DNA of 64,000 nucleotides from Nonomuraea deserti. GTDB lineage: Bacteria > Actinomycetota > Actinomycetes > Streptosporangiales > Streptosporangiaceae. Under the pieces are notes generated by a model that was not told the origin of the DNA, searched no databases, and was given only the letters and a program-made list of their open reading frames with translations. Both the position numbers and the translations under genes were made by a program. Shown piece after piece: positions 9,085-16,474 of this stretch. Position 1 is the stretch's first letter. Every line of letters starts with the position of its first letter. The stretch is from contig NZ_SMKO01000002.1 of NCBI RefSeq assembly GCF_004348685.1, positions 113,946-177,945 of the forward strand, written 5' to 3'.

Positions 9085-9112
9085 CCCTGCGTTATTCCGG
9101 CTAGACGCAGGG
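9085..9112 (+). terminator. Hairpin downstream of pmmB
   Basis: CCCTGCGT (9085-9092) pairs with ACGCAGGG (9105-9112), and the stem can be extended by three or four weaker pairs. It starts 10 bp after the mutase stop. There is no T tract, so it is a probable actinobacterial stem-loop terminator. Confidence 0.6.
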
Positions 9113-9309
9113 TGATATTCGGGAGCGCCGCCCATAGCCCGACACGCCCACGTCAATAATTTTACCCAAGCCGCCCGCGCCCTCCTGGAATGCCGATTGA
9201 AGAATGGCACCCGAGGGAATCGCTGTTCCTTTTCCGTACCCCCCAGGAATGCGTTTGTTCCGGGCCAGGAAGCACGTAGTGATTCGCGACCGCGAGACGA
9301 ACCAGAAAA

Positions 9310-9337
9310 GGCCGGCGATTTCCGTCCGACGCCGGCC
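9310..9337 (-). terminator. Intrinsic terminator on the minus strand
   Basis: GGCCGGCG (9310-9317) pairs with CGCCGGCC (9330-9337) around a 12 nt loop. Read on the minus strand the stem is followed by TTTTCTGG, a U-rich tail. No convincing protein gene lies upstream of it on that strand, so it may end an unannotated RNA. Confidence 0.5.
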
Positions 9338-9690
9338 GTCCGCCGTACGACGGCGAAAGGGTGTCGCCCGCTCCGCAGGCCGGAAAGTCACCTCATACCG
9401 CCACATGACATGTCATCCGACCCGAAGCCATCAATTATTCTCAGTTCGCGCGCAAACCTACCCCACACGACGCACATTCCTGGCAAGTCACCCCTCGACC
9501 GGATCGCGGAAGCAAGGACATCAGCCCGCCTCACCTGTACAATCAACGCCATGACCTTGAGTCCGATCGCGTGGACGCAAGGCCGAGAAGGGGCACGGGA
9601 AAGCACATCAAGGCAAGCGTTCCCTGCCCCCTCCTCTGATTCCGGATGATTGTCCGCTGACTCCAGGTGGGCGCCGGAAAACCGTTGGTA

Positions 9691-9724
9691 GAAGAGGTCT
9701 CCCGGGCAAACGGGAGACCTCTTC
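9691..9724. terminator. Very stable 14 bp hairpin, possibly bidirectional
   Basis: A perfect 14 bp stem, GAAGAGGTCTCCCG (9691-9704) with its complement at 9711-9724, closes a 6 nt loop GGCAAA and is followed by GCCTTTCTCC. It is one of the strongest hairpins in the window, yet no gene ends at it, which hints at an unrecognised transcript on one strand. Confidence 0.6.
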
Positions 9725-9978
9725 GCCTTTCTCCTCCACGCGCCGCGACTCAATCAGGCAGCTCACTCTCGGTCCGATCACCTAGCGTGAGCACGAGTCG
9801 TCATGCCATGCTTACCGCACCGCGAGGAGCTCCCGCTCTCCTGTTTGCCCAGGAGAAGAGAAACACGAGCGCCCTCATCGGACCGGCGCAGAAAAGCGGC
9901 CACATTCCGTGCCGCTTCGACGCACCCACCTGGAGTCACGACAGAAAACCGATGTTCCCGGATTCGAGGAGGTCGCCG

Positions 9979-10353
9979 ATGGCGACATCGCCCGCACGTT
10001 CCGGCAGGAGCCGCCGCCGGCAGGCCCCTGCACCCGTCCAGCCGTCCGGCGGGCGACACCCCCGGGGCCGGTCCTCGGTGATCGCCTTCGTGGGCGCGCT
10101 GGCCACTTACCTGATCTTCGTGGTCATGCTGCTTCCCCGAGGCTACAGCCCGTGGGTGGCCGTGGCCGTCGCATCCACGGCCTGCCTCGGCGCGGGCCGG
10201 GCCACGCAGATGATGACGTTCGGCCCGGCCCGCCAAGGCGCGGCCGGCGCGGTGCTCACCCCTTCGTTCATCGGACGGGTGGCGACGTTGATCGTCCGAG
10301 CCGCCGTCACACCGCGCTCCCAGGACAACGAGCCACCGGACGCAACGCCGTAG
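9979..10353 (+). CDS. Small hypothetical membrane protein
   Basis: A 124-residue protein of unknown function. A basic, Arg/Pro-rich N-terminus (about 35 residues) precedes two hydrophobic segments separated by a short LPRGYSP turn (about 37-57 and 62-78), then a soluble basic tail ending in acidic residues. An N-in hairpin topology is likely. The ATG at 9979 is chosen because GAGGAGG lies at 9965-9971; upstream codons in the same frame show poor codon bias. A hairpin follows 16 bp after the stop. It does not belong to a family I recognise. Confidence 0.6.
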   Translation: MATSPARSGRSRRRQAPAPVQPSGGRHPRGRSSVIAFVGALATYLIFVVMLLPRGYSPWVAVAVASTACLGAGRATQMMTFGPARQGAAGAVLTPSFIGRVATLIVRAAVTPRSQDNEPPDATP

Positions 10354-10368
10354 CCGTTTTCCGACGTC

Positions 10369-10392
10369 GGTGGTCTCATCCGTGGGACCACC
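10369..10392 (+). terminator. Hairpin after the small membrane protein, also left copy of a flanking repeat
   Basis: GGTGGTC (10369-10375) pairs with GACCACC (10386-10392) around a 10 nt loop. The segment TGGTCTCATCCGTGGGACC (10371-10389) recurs with one mismatch at 11963-11981, on the other side of the ATPase gene. Confidence 0.55.
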
Positions 10393-10413
10393 ATGGCGGC
10401 CGTCAGGATGAAG

Positions 10414-10429
10414 CAACCATTATTGGTTG
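10414..10429. promoter_or_regulatory. Inverted repeat upstream of the DUF234 ATPase
   Basis: CAACCA-TTAT-TGGTTG is a perfect 6 bp dyad about 50 bp before the ATPase start. It may be an operator or part of the repeat family that surrounds this gene. Confidence 0.4.
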
Positions 10430-10481
10430 TCCCACATATGATTGAACCATCGCTGGATGCTTCGTCGCTGGAGGCTTCCCT

Positions 10482-11885
10482 ATGGACCGCTTCATCGGGC
10501 GCAAGCGTGAGCTCGATACTCTCGGCCGCTACTCCAACCGGGTAGGCACCGGAGATCGGCCAGGCCGAGCCATCCTCATGCGAGGGAGGCGTCGGGTGGG
10601 GAAGTCGCGCCTCGCGGAGGAGTTCATCCGCCGGAGCGGCCTGCCCAGCCTCTTCTTCACGGCGGCCCAGCAACCGCTGGCGGACCAGCTCGAAAGCTTC
10701 ATCGCGAGCGCGGCGGCCTCAGACCTGCCTGATGCGTCGCTCTTCGAGCAGGCCACTGCCACCTCCTGGGACAGCCTGCTCGTGCTGTTGGCTCAGGCCG
10801 TCCCCCAAGACGCGCCGAGCATCGTCGTCATTGACGAACTCCCCTACATGATCCACCAGGACCCTTATCTCGAAGGCAAGCTGCAGTACGTCTTCGACCG
10901 CCACTTCTCGCGCCGCCCGATGCTCCTCATCCTCATCGGTTCCGACATGTCCATCATGGAAGCGATCAACCAGTACGACCGCCCGTTCTATATGCGGGCA
11001 TCGGAAATGGTGGTCAATCCGCTCACCGTCGCCGACGTGGCGGACAAGCTCGACCTGCCCGCCACGGAGGCCGTCGACGCGCACCTGATCACCGGTGGCA
11101 TGCCCATGATCCTCGACGAATGGCCGACCGGTGCCACGGCTCGAGAGTTCCTGTGGACCGCCGTTCCGGATCCGACCTCGGCGCTGACCGTGAGCGGGGT
11201 GCGAGCCATGGCGGCGGAGTTCCCGCCCGAAGCACAGCCGAGGACGCTGCTGAGGGCCATCGGATCGGGACAACGCACCTACTCGTCGCTCTCCAAGGCC
11301 TCCGGAGGAGTGCCCGGCTCGTCAGTCCAGCGCGGTCTGCAGATCCTGCAGGAGAAGCGCATGGTCACGGCGGAGGTTCCGCTCTCCGTCCGCCCGTCGA
11401 AAGAACGCCGCTACCACATCGCGGACACGCACCTGCGCTTCTGGCTGTCCTTCATCGAACCCGGCCTGCCGCAAATCGATCGCGCCCGCGGCGACCTCGT
11501 GCTGCGGCAGATAGAACGTTCATGGACGGCCTGGCGCGGAGTCGCCGTCGAGCCCCTGATCCGCGAGTCGCTTCGCCGCATGGACGGTCTGCCCGAGGCG
11601 ACAGGAGCGATCAGGGGCTTCTGGACCAGGTCCAACAATCCGGAGATCGACATCGTCGGCGCCGACCGGGAGCCGGTCGCGAAGCAGGTCACGATGGTCG
11701 GTTCCATCAAGTGGCTGGAGAACCGCCCGTTCGATCATCATGACCTGAGCGAGCTCATCGTCCACCGGTCCAAGATGCCCGGAGCCGACTCCTCCACGCC
11801 GCTCTACGCCGTCTCCCGCAGCGGCTGCGGGGTGGAGGGCGTCACGCACATCACCCCGGAGCACCTGGTCGACGTCTGGCGATGA
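10482..11885 (+). CDS. AAA ATPase with C-terminal DUF234 (archaeal-ATPase-like) domain
   Basis: A 467 aa P-loop protein. The N-terminal ATPase has an FIGRKREL start typical of the archaeal ATPase family, Walker A GRRRVGKS (35-42) and Walker B VVIDELP with Asp118-Glu119; a winged-helix region follows (about 255-315), then DUF234 (about 315-467). DUF234 resembles PD-(D/E)xK nucleases: NPEIDIVG with Asp390 and VGSIKW with Lys410 sit at the expected spacing, although the usual acidic residue before x-Lys is Ser. Function of the family is unknown; roles in DNA handling or defence are speculative. GGAGG precedes the ATG. It is bracketed by hairpin repeats and lies in a block that interrupts conserved synteny. 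Confidence 0.85.
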   Translation: MDRFIGRKRELDTLGRYSNRVGTGDRPGRAILMRGRRRVGKSRLAEEFIRRSGLPSLFFTAAQQPLADQLESFIASAAASDLPDASLFEQATATSWDSLLVLLAQAVPQDAPSIVVIDELPYMIHQDPYLEGKLQYVFDRHFSRRPMLLILIGSDMSIMEAINQYDRPFYMRASEMVVNPLTVADVADKLDLPATEAVDAHLITGGMPMILDEWPTGATAREFLWTAVPDPTSALTVSGVRAMAAEFPPEAQPRTLLRAIGSGQRTYSSLSKASGGVPGSSVQRGLQILQEKRMVTAEVPLSVRPSKERRYHIADTHLRFWLSFIEPGLPQIDRARGDLVLRQIERSWTAWRGVAVEPLIRESLRRMDGLPEATGAIRGFWTRSNNPEIDIVGADREPVAKQVTMVGSIKWLENRPFDHHDLSELIVHRSKMPGADSSTPLYAVSRSGCGVEGVTHITPEHLVDVWR

Positions 11886-11892
11886 GCACGAA

Positions 11893-11912
11893 TGGTCTCA
11901 GCGAGGAGACCA
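11893..11912 (+). terminator. Short hairpin just after the ATPase stop
   Basis: TGGTCTC (11893-11899) pairs with GAGACCA (11906-11912) around AGCGAG, 7 bp downstream of the ATPase stop codon. It shares the GGTCTC/GAGACC core with the larger hairpin at 11941-11973. Confidence 0.45.
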
Positions 11913-11940
11913 ACACGAAAGTCAGTCCGCGAGGGGCGGC

Positions 11941-11973
11941 GGTTGAGACCAACAGCGGGTGTTGGTCTCAACC
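11941..11973. terminator. Strong bidirectional hairpin between convergent genes
   Basis: GGTTGAGACCAACA (11941-11954) pairs perfectly with TGTTGGTCTCAACC (11960-11973) around GCGGG. It lies between the DUF234 gene (plus) and the GyrI-like gene (minus). The right arm runs into the second copy of the 19 bp flanking repeat (11963-11981). Confidence 0.75.
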
Positions 11974-11980
11974 GTGGGAC

Positions 11981-12475
11981 CTACTCCGGCGCGGCGAGGC
12001 GGAACTGCAGGTCGGTGTCCCAGTTGTGCATGTCGGGCTCGACTCGCGGGTCCGTCCGGAAGAGCTCCAGGCGGCAGCCCCAGTGCTCCGTCCCGTCCTT
12101 CTCCGTCATGTCCCAGGCGAGCCCCTGCTCCGCGGCCCACTTCAGCAGCGCGTCGATGACGCCGGCGAGCCGGTCGGGGTGGCCGTGGTGCGACACCGTG
12201 GCGTAGCGGCCGGCGGGCAGGGTGGCGGCGAAGATGTCGCCCTCGCCCGCCACCGGCGCGGCCACCGGCACGCCTGCCTGCACCACCAGCCGGTCCTCCG
12301 GCAGGTTGACGGCGTCGTACCTGAGGAAGGGCGCTCCGGCAGGGGTGTGGCCGCGTTCGGCGAGCCAGCCGACGATCTCACCGATCCGGTCGGCGACGAG
12401 GCCGAAGGTGGTCATGGTGATGGTCCCGCGCACCCCGACGTACGGCCGCTCGGGGAATTCGACGATCTGTGGCAT
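11981..12475 (-). CDS. GyrI-like (SOUL/BmrR effector-binding fold) small-molecule-binding protein
   Basis: Stand-alone 164-residue protein of the GyrI-like/effector-binding superfamily. It starts MPQIVEFPE and PYVGVRG, the typical first strand, and has the repeated SHXX fold with GRYATVSHHG near residue 92 and a terminal strand with LQFRL. Family members bind hydrophobic or cationic drugs and can act as sinks, hydrolases or co-sensors. The ATG at 12475 has AAGGAGG 7 nt upstream. It is the last gene of an apparent operon with the sigma factor (17 bp gap) and a MerR regulator that carries the same kind of fold. Confidence 0.85.
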   Translation of the reverse strand: MPQIVEFPERPYVGVRGTITMTTFGLVADRIGEIVGWLAERGHTPAGAPFLRYDAVNLPEDRLVVQAGVPVAAPVAGEGDIFAATLPAGRYATVSHHGHPDRLAGVIDALLKWAAEQGLAWDMTEKDGTEHWGCRLELFRTDPRVEPDMHNWDTDLQFRLAAPE

Positions 12476-12492
12476 GTTCTGTTCCTCCTTCA

Positions 12493-13422
12493 TCAGCCTG
12501 TACGGAGCGGCGCCGCGAAACTCATCGGCAGGCCGAAGAACGGGAACAGACCGGGATCCAGGTAGGTGGTCTCGCTCGCGATGCGGCCACCGGCGACGTC
12601 GAGGACGACCAGGGCGAACGGCTCGCCGTTCAGGTACTGGCCGAACGCCGGGGAGCCGTTGGCCCTGGCCGGCAGCAGGCGGGAGCCCGCGCACGGGGCA
12701 TCGCCGCTCGCGGCGGCCGCGGTCAGCACCGTGCGGATGTGCTCGCGCCCGCGCAGCCACCACGCGAACGGCGGCATGGACGACGTCGCGTCCTCGTGCA
12801 GCAGCGACACCAGCGCGGCCACGTCGTACCGCTCGAACGCCGACACGTAGCGGGCCAGCAGGCTCTCGTCCACCGTCTCGTCGGCCTCCGCCGCCGGGGG
12901 GAGCTTGGCGCGGGCCCGCTGGAGCGCGCTGTTGACCGACGTGACGGTGGTGGACAGCAGGGTGGCCGTCTCGGCGGCCGACCACTTGAGGACGTCGCGG
13001 AGGATGAGCACGGCGCGCTGCCGGGGCGGCAGGTGCTGGAGCGCCGCCACGAACGCCAGCCGGACCGTCTCCCGCGTGACCGCGAGCTCGGCCGGGTCGA
13101 GCACCCGGACGTCCGGGACGGGCTGGATCCAGCGGCTCTCCGGGAGCGGCTCGCCCAGCGCGTCACCGGGGGTGGCGGCGGGGCCCAGGTCCATCGCGCG
13201 GGCGCGGCGCTGCGGGCCCCTGAGCATGTCGAAGCAGACGTTCGTGGCCAGGTGGAACAGCCACGCGCGCAGCCCGCCCCGAGCGGGATCGTACGTCCGC
13301 CAGGCTCTGACGAACGTCTCCTGCACCGCGTCCTCGGCCTCGAAGCCCGAGCCGAGCATGCGGTAGCAGTAGCCGGTCAGCGCCACCCGGTGGTGTTCGA
13401 GCTCCTCCTCTACGTCCGTCAT
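12493..13422 (-). CDS. ECF-type sigma-70 factor with C-terminal SnoaL-like domain
   Basis: RNA polymerase sigma factor of 309 aa. Region 2 (about 10-80) contains AEDAVQETFVRAWR and LATNVCFDML; region 4 (about 130-185) contains LPPRQRAVLILRDVLKWSAAE with a following recognition helix; a SnoaL/NTF2-like domain (about 200-309) follows, as in the SigG/SigJ-like ECF groups in which the C-terminal domain replaces a classical anti-sigma factor. The ATG overlaps the upstream MerR stop (ATGA), so the two are co-translated. No anti-sigma gene is adjacent. Control is therefore likely transcriptional through MerR and by the C-terminal domain (inference). Confidence 0.9.
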   Translation of the reverse strand: MTDVEEELEHHRVALTGYCYRMLGSGFEAEDAVQETFVRAWRTYDPARGGLRAWLFHLATNVCFDMLRGPQRRARAMDLGPAATPGDALGEPLPESRWIQPVPDVRVLDPAELAVTRETVRLAFVAALQHLPPRQRAVLILRDVLKWSAAETATLLSTTVTSVNSALQRARAKLPPAAEADETVDESLLARYVSAFERYDVAALVSLLHEDATSSMPPFAWWLRGREHIRTVLTAAAASGDAPCAGSRLLPARANGSPAFGQYLNGEPFALVVLDVAGGRIASETTYLDPGLFPFFGLPMSFAAPLRTG

Positions 13423-14237
13423 CCGGCCGGAGCCACCTCGATCTGGAGCTCCGTCACCCATTCGTCCAGGTTCTCCGGGCAGTGCAGGGAGATTTCCCTG
13501 GCCAGGGCGAGCGACCGGTAGCCGTGCTCCTCGATCCAGTGGGCCAGGGTCTGGAACGTCTGCCCCACCTCCTCCATCGACCCGTGGTGGATGATCGTGG
13601 CCGCCGCCTCGATGGCCGGCAGGTCGACCACCTGGAAGTCGTGGTCGCCGGGCGCCACGGACACCGGCAGGCAGGCGTGGACCATGACGGAGCCGTCGTC
13701 CTCCTCCTCGTAGTAGGCGATCCCCGGGCCCACGACCTTGACCGCGGCCGCCTCCACGCGGCGGCAGATCTCGGCGAAGAGGGGCTGGATGACCGGGCCG
13801 ATGTCCTCTCCCTCGTAGCTGGCCGCCCTGGCGCTGAGCTCGGCGACCCTGATCGGGGCGACGCGCTTCAGCACGACCTCCGCGCTCTCCATGTAGCCCT
13901 CCGTCTCGATCGTCCGCAGGCGTGCCTCGACGCTGCGCAGCCTGGCCAGGTCGGCGCTGATCCGGGCTTCGAGCTGGGCGCGGCGCATGCGTACCATGCC
14001 GTGCAGCTCCTCCGGGCTGACCTTCTCGTCGAGGATGGCCCTGACCTGCTCCAGCGTGAAGCCGAGGTCCTTGATCGCGACGATGCGGTTGAGCCGGGAC
14101 AGTTGCGCGGCCTGGTAGGAGCGGTAGCCGTTGACCTGGTCCACGTGCGCGGGGCGCAGCAGCCCGATCGCGTCATAGTGCCGCAACATGCGTACGGACA
14201 CCAGCCCCAGCCTGGCGAACTCTCCGATGTTGAACAT
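13419..14237 (-). CDS. MerR family regulator with GyrI-like effector domain (BmrR type)
   Basis: A 272-residue MerR regulator. The winged HTH occupies residues 1-70 (FNIGEFARLG, VSVRMLRHYDAIGLL, NGYRSY), then a long dimerisation helix (about 75-120), then a GyrI-like effector-binding domain (about 125-272) with VATIIHHGSMEEV-like elements. BmrR-class proteins bind drugs and twist promoters with long spacers. Its own promoter appears to have a 19 bp spacer (see 14247-14277). It heads the operon with the sigma factor and a second GyrI-like protein, and is divergent from a TetR gene. Confidence 0.92.
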   Translation of the reverse strand: MFNIGEFARLGLVSVRMLRHYDAIGLLRPAHVDQVNGYRSYQAAQLSRLNRIVAIKDLGFTLEQVRAILDEKVSPEELHGMVRMRRAQLEARISADLARLRSVEARLRTIETEGYMESAEVVLKRVAPIRVAELSARAASYEGEDIGPVIQPLFAEICRRVEAAAVKVVGPGIAYYEEEDDGSVMVHACLPVSVAPGDHDFQVVDLPAIEAAATIIHHGSMEEVGQTFQTLAHWIEEHGYRSLALAREISLHCPENLDEWVTELQIEVAPAG

Positions 14238-14246
14238 GACGTCTCC

Positions 14247-14277
14247 GGTCTAGGGCCTCACACGGTGTCAGAGTCAA
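14247..14277 (-). promoter_or_regulatory. Candidate MerR-type promoter with 19 bp spacer
   Basis: On the minus strand TTGACT (14277-14272) and TAGACC (14252-14247) are separated by exactly 19 bp, and the spacer holds the dyad ACAC-G-GTGT. A 19 bp spacer with a central dyad is the classic MerR-activated layout. The -10 match is imperfect and the start codon at 14237 would leave almost no leader, so a start site nearer the -10 or leaderless translation is implied. Confidence 0.5.
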
Positions 14278-14319
14278 CCTATGGCGATTTGTCGGGAATT
14301 GGGATAGCTTCAGGAGGCG

Positions 14320-14333
14320 ACCGAACGTTCGGT
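14320..14333. promoter_or_regulatory. TetR operator, perfect 14 bp palindrome
   Basis: ACCGAACGTTCGGT is a perfect palindrome ending 7 bp before the TetR start codon and overlapping its ribosome site (GGTAGGA). Sites of this form are typical for TetR regulators of acyl-CoA metabolism, so autoregulation of the following operon is likely. Confidence 0.7.
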
Positions 14334-14340
14334 AGGAACT

Positions 14341-15039
14341 ATGATCATCGACCTCACGGACCCTGACGGTGACGCGCACGAGCGGATCAGGACGGCGGCG
14401 GTGCTGCTGTTCGCCCGGCAGGGCTACGCCGCGACGAGCATCAGGGACCTCGGCCGGGCCGTCCACATGACCAACGCCGGGATCTATCACCACGTGGCGA
14501 GCAAGGAGGCCCTGCTCGCCGACCTCATGCGCGTCGCCCAGCAGGGCCTGAACGACGCCACGGAACGCATGCTGGCCACGGCCGGCGCCCCCGCCGACCG
14601 GCTGGCCCTGCTGATCGGCTCGCTCACCGCCGTCCACGCCCGCAATCCCCTGACCACCCGCGTCATGGACGGCGAGCTGCGCTCCCTGACGCCGGGCTCG
14701 GCCGCCCACGACGAGATCATCGCCCTGCGCGACGTGTACGAGGCCCACTGGAGGCGCACGCTGGCCGACGGCGTCGCCGGGGGCACGTTCCGCGTCGCCG
14801 ACCAGAAGCTGACCCGTCTCGCCCTGATGTCGATGTGCACCGGCACCAGCGAGTGGTACCGCCCCGACGGGGACTCCACGCTGGAGCAGGTGTGCGCCGA
14901 GTTCGTCACGATCGGCCTGGCCGCCGTACGCGCCCCCGCCCAGGTCACGACAAGTCCTGACTACTCCCTGCTGCCCGACTTCCCGTGGGAGCCGCCGGAT
15001 GCACACAACGATCCCCGACCTGATGAGGCACGCCGCTAG
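14341..15039 (+). CDS. TetR family regulator of an acyl-CoA operon
   Basis: A 232-residue TetR protein. The N-terminal HTH (about 16-62) reads AAVLLFARQGYAATSIRDLGRA and the conserved NAGIYHHVASKEALL; the remaining helices form the ligand domain. The start ATG at 14341 lies just after a perfect palindrome that covers the ribosome site. It overlaps the acyl-CoA ligase gene by 41 bp, making the regulator the first gene of its own target operon. The ligand is probably an acyl-CoA, as for related KstR2/FadR-type regulators, but this is inference. Confidence 0.9.
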   Translation: MIIDLTDPDGDAHERIRTAAVLLFARQGYAATSIRDLGRAVHMTNAGIYHHVASKEALLADLMRVAQQGLNDATERMLATAGAPADRLALLIGSLTAVHARNPLTTRVMDGELRSLTPGSAAHDEIIALRDVYEAHWRRTLADGVAGGTFRVADQKLTRLALMSMCTGTSEWYRPDGDSTLEQVCAEFVTIGLAAVRAPAQVTTSPDYSLLPDFPWEPPDAHNDPRPDEARR

Positions 15040-16474
15040 AACGTACGGCACGCGCGAGTTCCTCCGCTTCCCCGACACCTCGCTGACCTTCGACGCCGCG
15101 GACACGCAGTCGGACCGCCTGGCCGCGGCCCTGACCGGCCAGGGCGTGCGCCCGGGCGACCGGGTGGCGATCATGCTGGACAACGTGCCGGAATGGCCGC
15201 TGAGCTGGCTCGCGATCCTGAAGGCCGGGGCGATCGCGGTCCCGGTGAACGTCCGCTACCAGGCGGCCGACCTGGCTCACGTGCTCGACGACTCGGGCGC
15301 GGTGCTGACACTGACCACGGACGACCACGCCGCGATCAACCCGGGCCCGTGCCACGACCCGCGGTCCCTGATCCGGCAGGCGGGCGACCGGAGCCCTCTG
15401 GTCACCGTCAAAGCCGATGATGTCGCCAATTTTCAGTACACGTCGGGCACCACGGGATTCCCCAAGGCCTGCATGCTCACCCACGACTACTGGCTCAGGA
15501 CCGCCCAGATCGTCGCCGACCAGGCAGGCCTTCGCCCCGACGACGTCGTGATCATCGCCCAGGCGTACTCGTACATGGACCCCCAATGGGTCACCGTGCT
15601 CTGCCTCGCCGGCGGCATCCCCCTCGTGGTGCTCCCCCGCTTCTCCGCCTCCGGCTTCTGGAACTCGGCCAGGGAGCACGGCGCGACGCTCACGTACGTG
15701 CTCGGCACCATGCCCCTGCTGCTGCACAAGCAGCCGCCCCACCCGCGTGACCGCGACAACCGCATGCGGCTCGTGCTCTGCTCGGGCATCCCGCCCGAGT
15801 TGCACCGCACGTTCGAGGAACGCTGGGGCGCGCCGTGGCGCGAGCTCTACGGCTCCACGGAGAGCGGCCCCGACCTGGTGGTGCCCGTCGGCGCGGACGA
15901 CACGGTCGGCACCGGCGCCATGGGCGTCGCGCCCCCGGGCAAGGAGGTCGAGCTCGACGACAACGGCGAGATCCTGGTCAGGGGCGTGCCCATGATGAAG
16001 GGTTACTGGAACCATCCGGAGGCGACCATGCACGCCTTCAGAGGCGGCTGGTACCACACGGGCGACCTGGGCATCCGCGACGACCACGGCTACGTCCGCC
16101 ACGCCGGGCGGCTGAAGGACATGGTGCGCAGAGGCGGCGAGAACATCTCCTGCGCCGAGGTCGAGCGGGTGCTCACCCAGCACCCGGCGGTCCTGCAGGC
16201 GGCGCTGGTGCCCATCCCCGACGACCTGTGGGGCGAGCTGCCCAAGGCGTTCCTCCAGCTCCGCCCCGGGCACGCCCCCGACGCCCGGACCGCCATGGAG
16301 GTCATCGAGCACGCCAGTGGCCGGCTGGCCCGCTTCAAGATCCCCGCGTACGTGGAGTTCGTCGAGTCGTTCACGCTCACCCCGTCGGCCCGAATCGAGA
16401 AACGCCACCTGCTCCACCCCGAACGCGACCAGCGCGCCGCTCCCGCCATCCCCGTCGGCAAGGAGAGATCATGA
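14999..16474 (+). CDS. Acyl-CoA synthetase / AMP-dependent ligase
   Basis: ANL-superfamily ligase of 491 aa that would activate a carboxylic acid with ATP and CoA. The sequence shows YTSGTTGFPKA near residue 143 (AMP-binding P-loop), ELYGSTESG (A5), YHTGDLG (A7), GRLKDMVRRGGENIS (hinge, A8) and a C-terminal SARIEKRHLL with the A10 catalytic Lys. It is slightly shorter than fatty acyl ligases (about 520-550 aa); chain length or aromatic specificity cannot be told. GGGAG precedes the ATG inside the TetR gene. The stop overlaps the enoyl-CoA hydratase start. Confidence 0.9.
   Translation: MHTTIPDLMRHAARTYGTREFLRFPDTSLTFDAADTQSDRLAAALTGQGVRPGDRVAIMLDNVPEWPLSWLAILKAGAIAVPVNVRYQAADLAHVLDDSGAVLTLTTDDHAAINPGPCHDPRSLIRQAGDRSPLVTVKADDVANFQYTSGTTGFPKACMLTHDYWLRTAQIVADQAGLRPDDVVIIAQAYSYMDPQWVTVLCLAGGIPLVVLPRFSASGFWNSAREHGATLTYVLGTMPLLLHKQPPHPRDRDNRMRLVLCSGIPPELHRTFEERWGAPWRELYGSTESGPDLVVPVGADDTVGTGAMGVAPPGKEVELDDNGEILVRGVPMMKGYWNHPEATMHAFRGGWYHTGDLGIRDDHGYVRHAGRLKDMVRRGGENISCAEVERVLTQHPAVLQAALVPIPDDLWGELPKAFLQLRPGHAPDARTAMEVIEHASGRLARFKIPAYVEFVESFTLTPSARIEKRHLLHPERDQRAAPAIPVGKERS

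Larger units (their letters stand above)
9113..9978. other. Gene-poor 0.87 kb stretch with several hairpins
   Basis: No reading frame here has actinobacterial third-position GC bias or a recognisable product. The stretch has visibly lower GC than its neighbours at about 9130-9560. It holds a perfect palindrome ATGACATGTCAT (9405-9416), a minus-strand terminator-like hairpin (9310-9337) and a very strong hairpin (9691-9724). It sits at the left edge of the block that interrupts the order pmmB...add, so it may be remnant or insertion-derived DNA, or may encode a small RNA. None of these is demonstrated. Confidence 0.5.

Noticed and set aside
9204..9554. A 116-codon plus-strand frame in the gene-poor block
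   Set aside because: Basic low-complexity composition without codon bias, ribosome site or known domain.
9691..9724. Strong hairpin considered as part of a tRNA or riboswitch
   Set aside because: No T-loop, anticodon arm or conserved riboswitch core could be found around it on either strand.
9388..9753. A 121-codon minus-strand frame ending before the 9310-9337 terminator
   Set aside because: Codon third positions are not GC-rich, there is no ribosome site and no recognisable motif; kept only as part of the gene-poor block.
11641..11715. DUF234 nuclease motif considered inactivated because the acidic residue before x-Lys is Ser
   Set aside because: Too little is known of this family's catalytic requirements to call it inactive; noted only in the gene entry.
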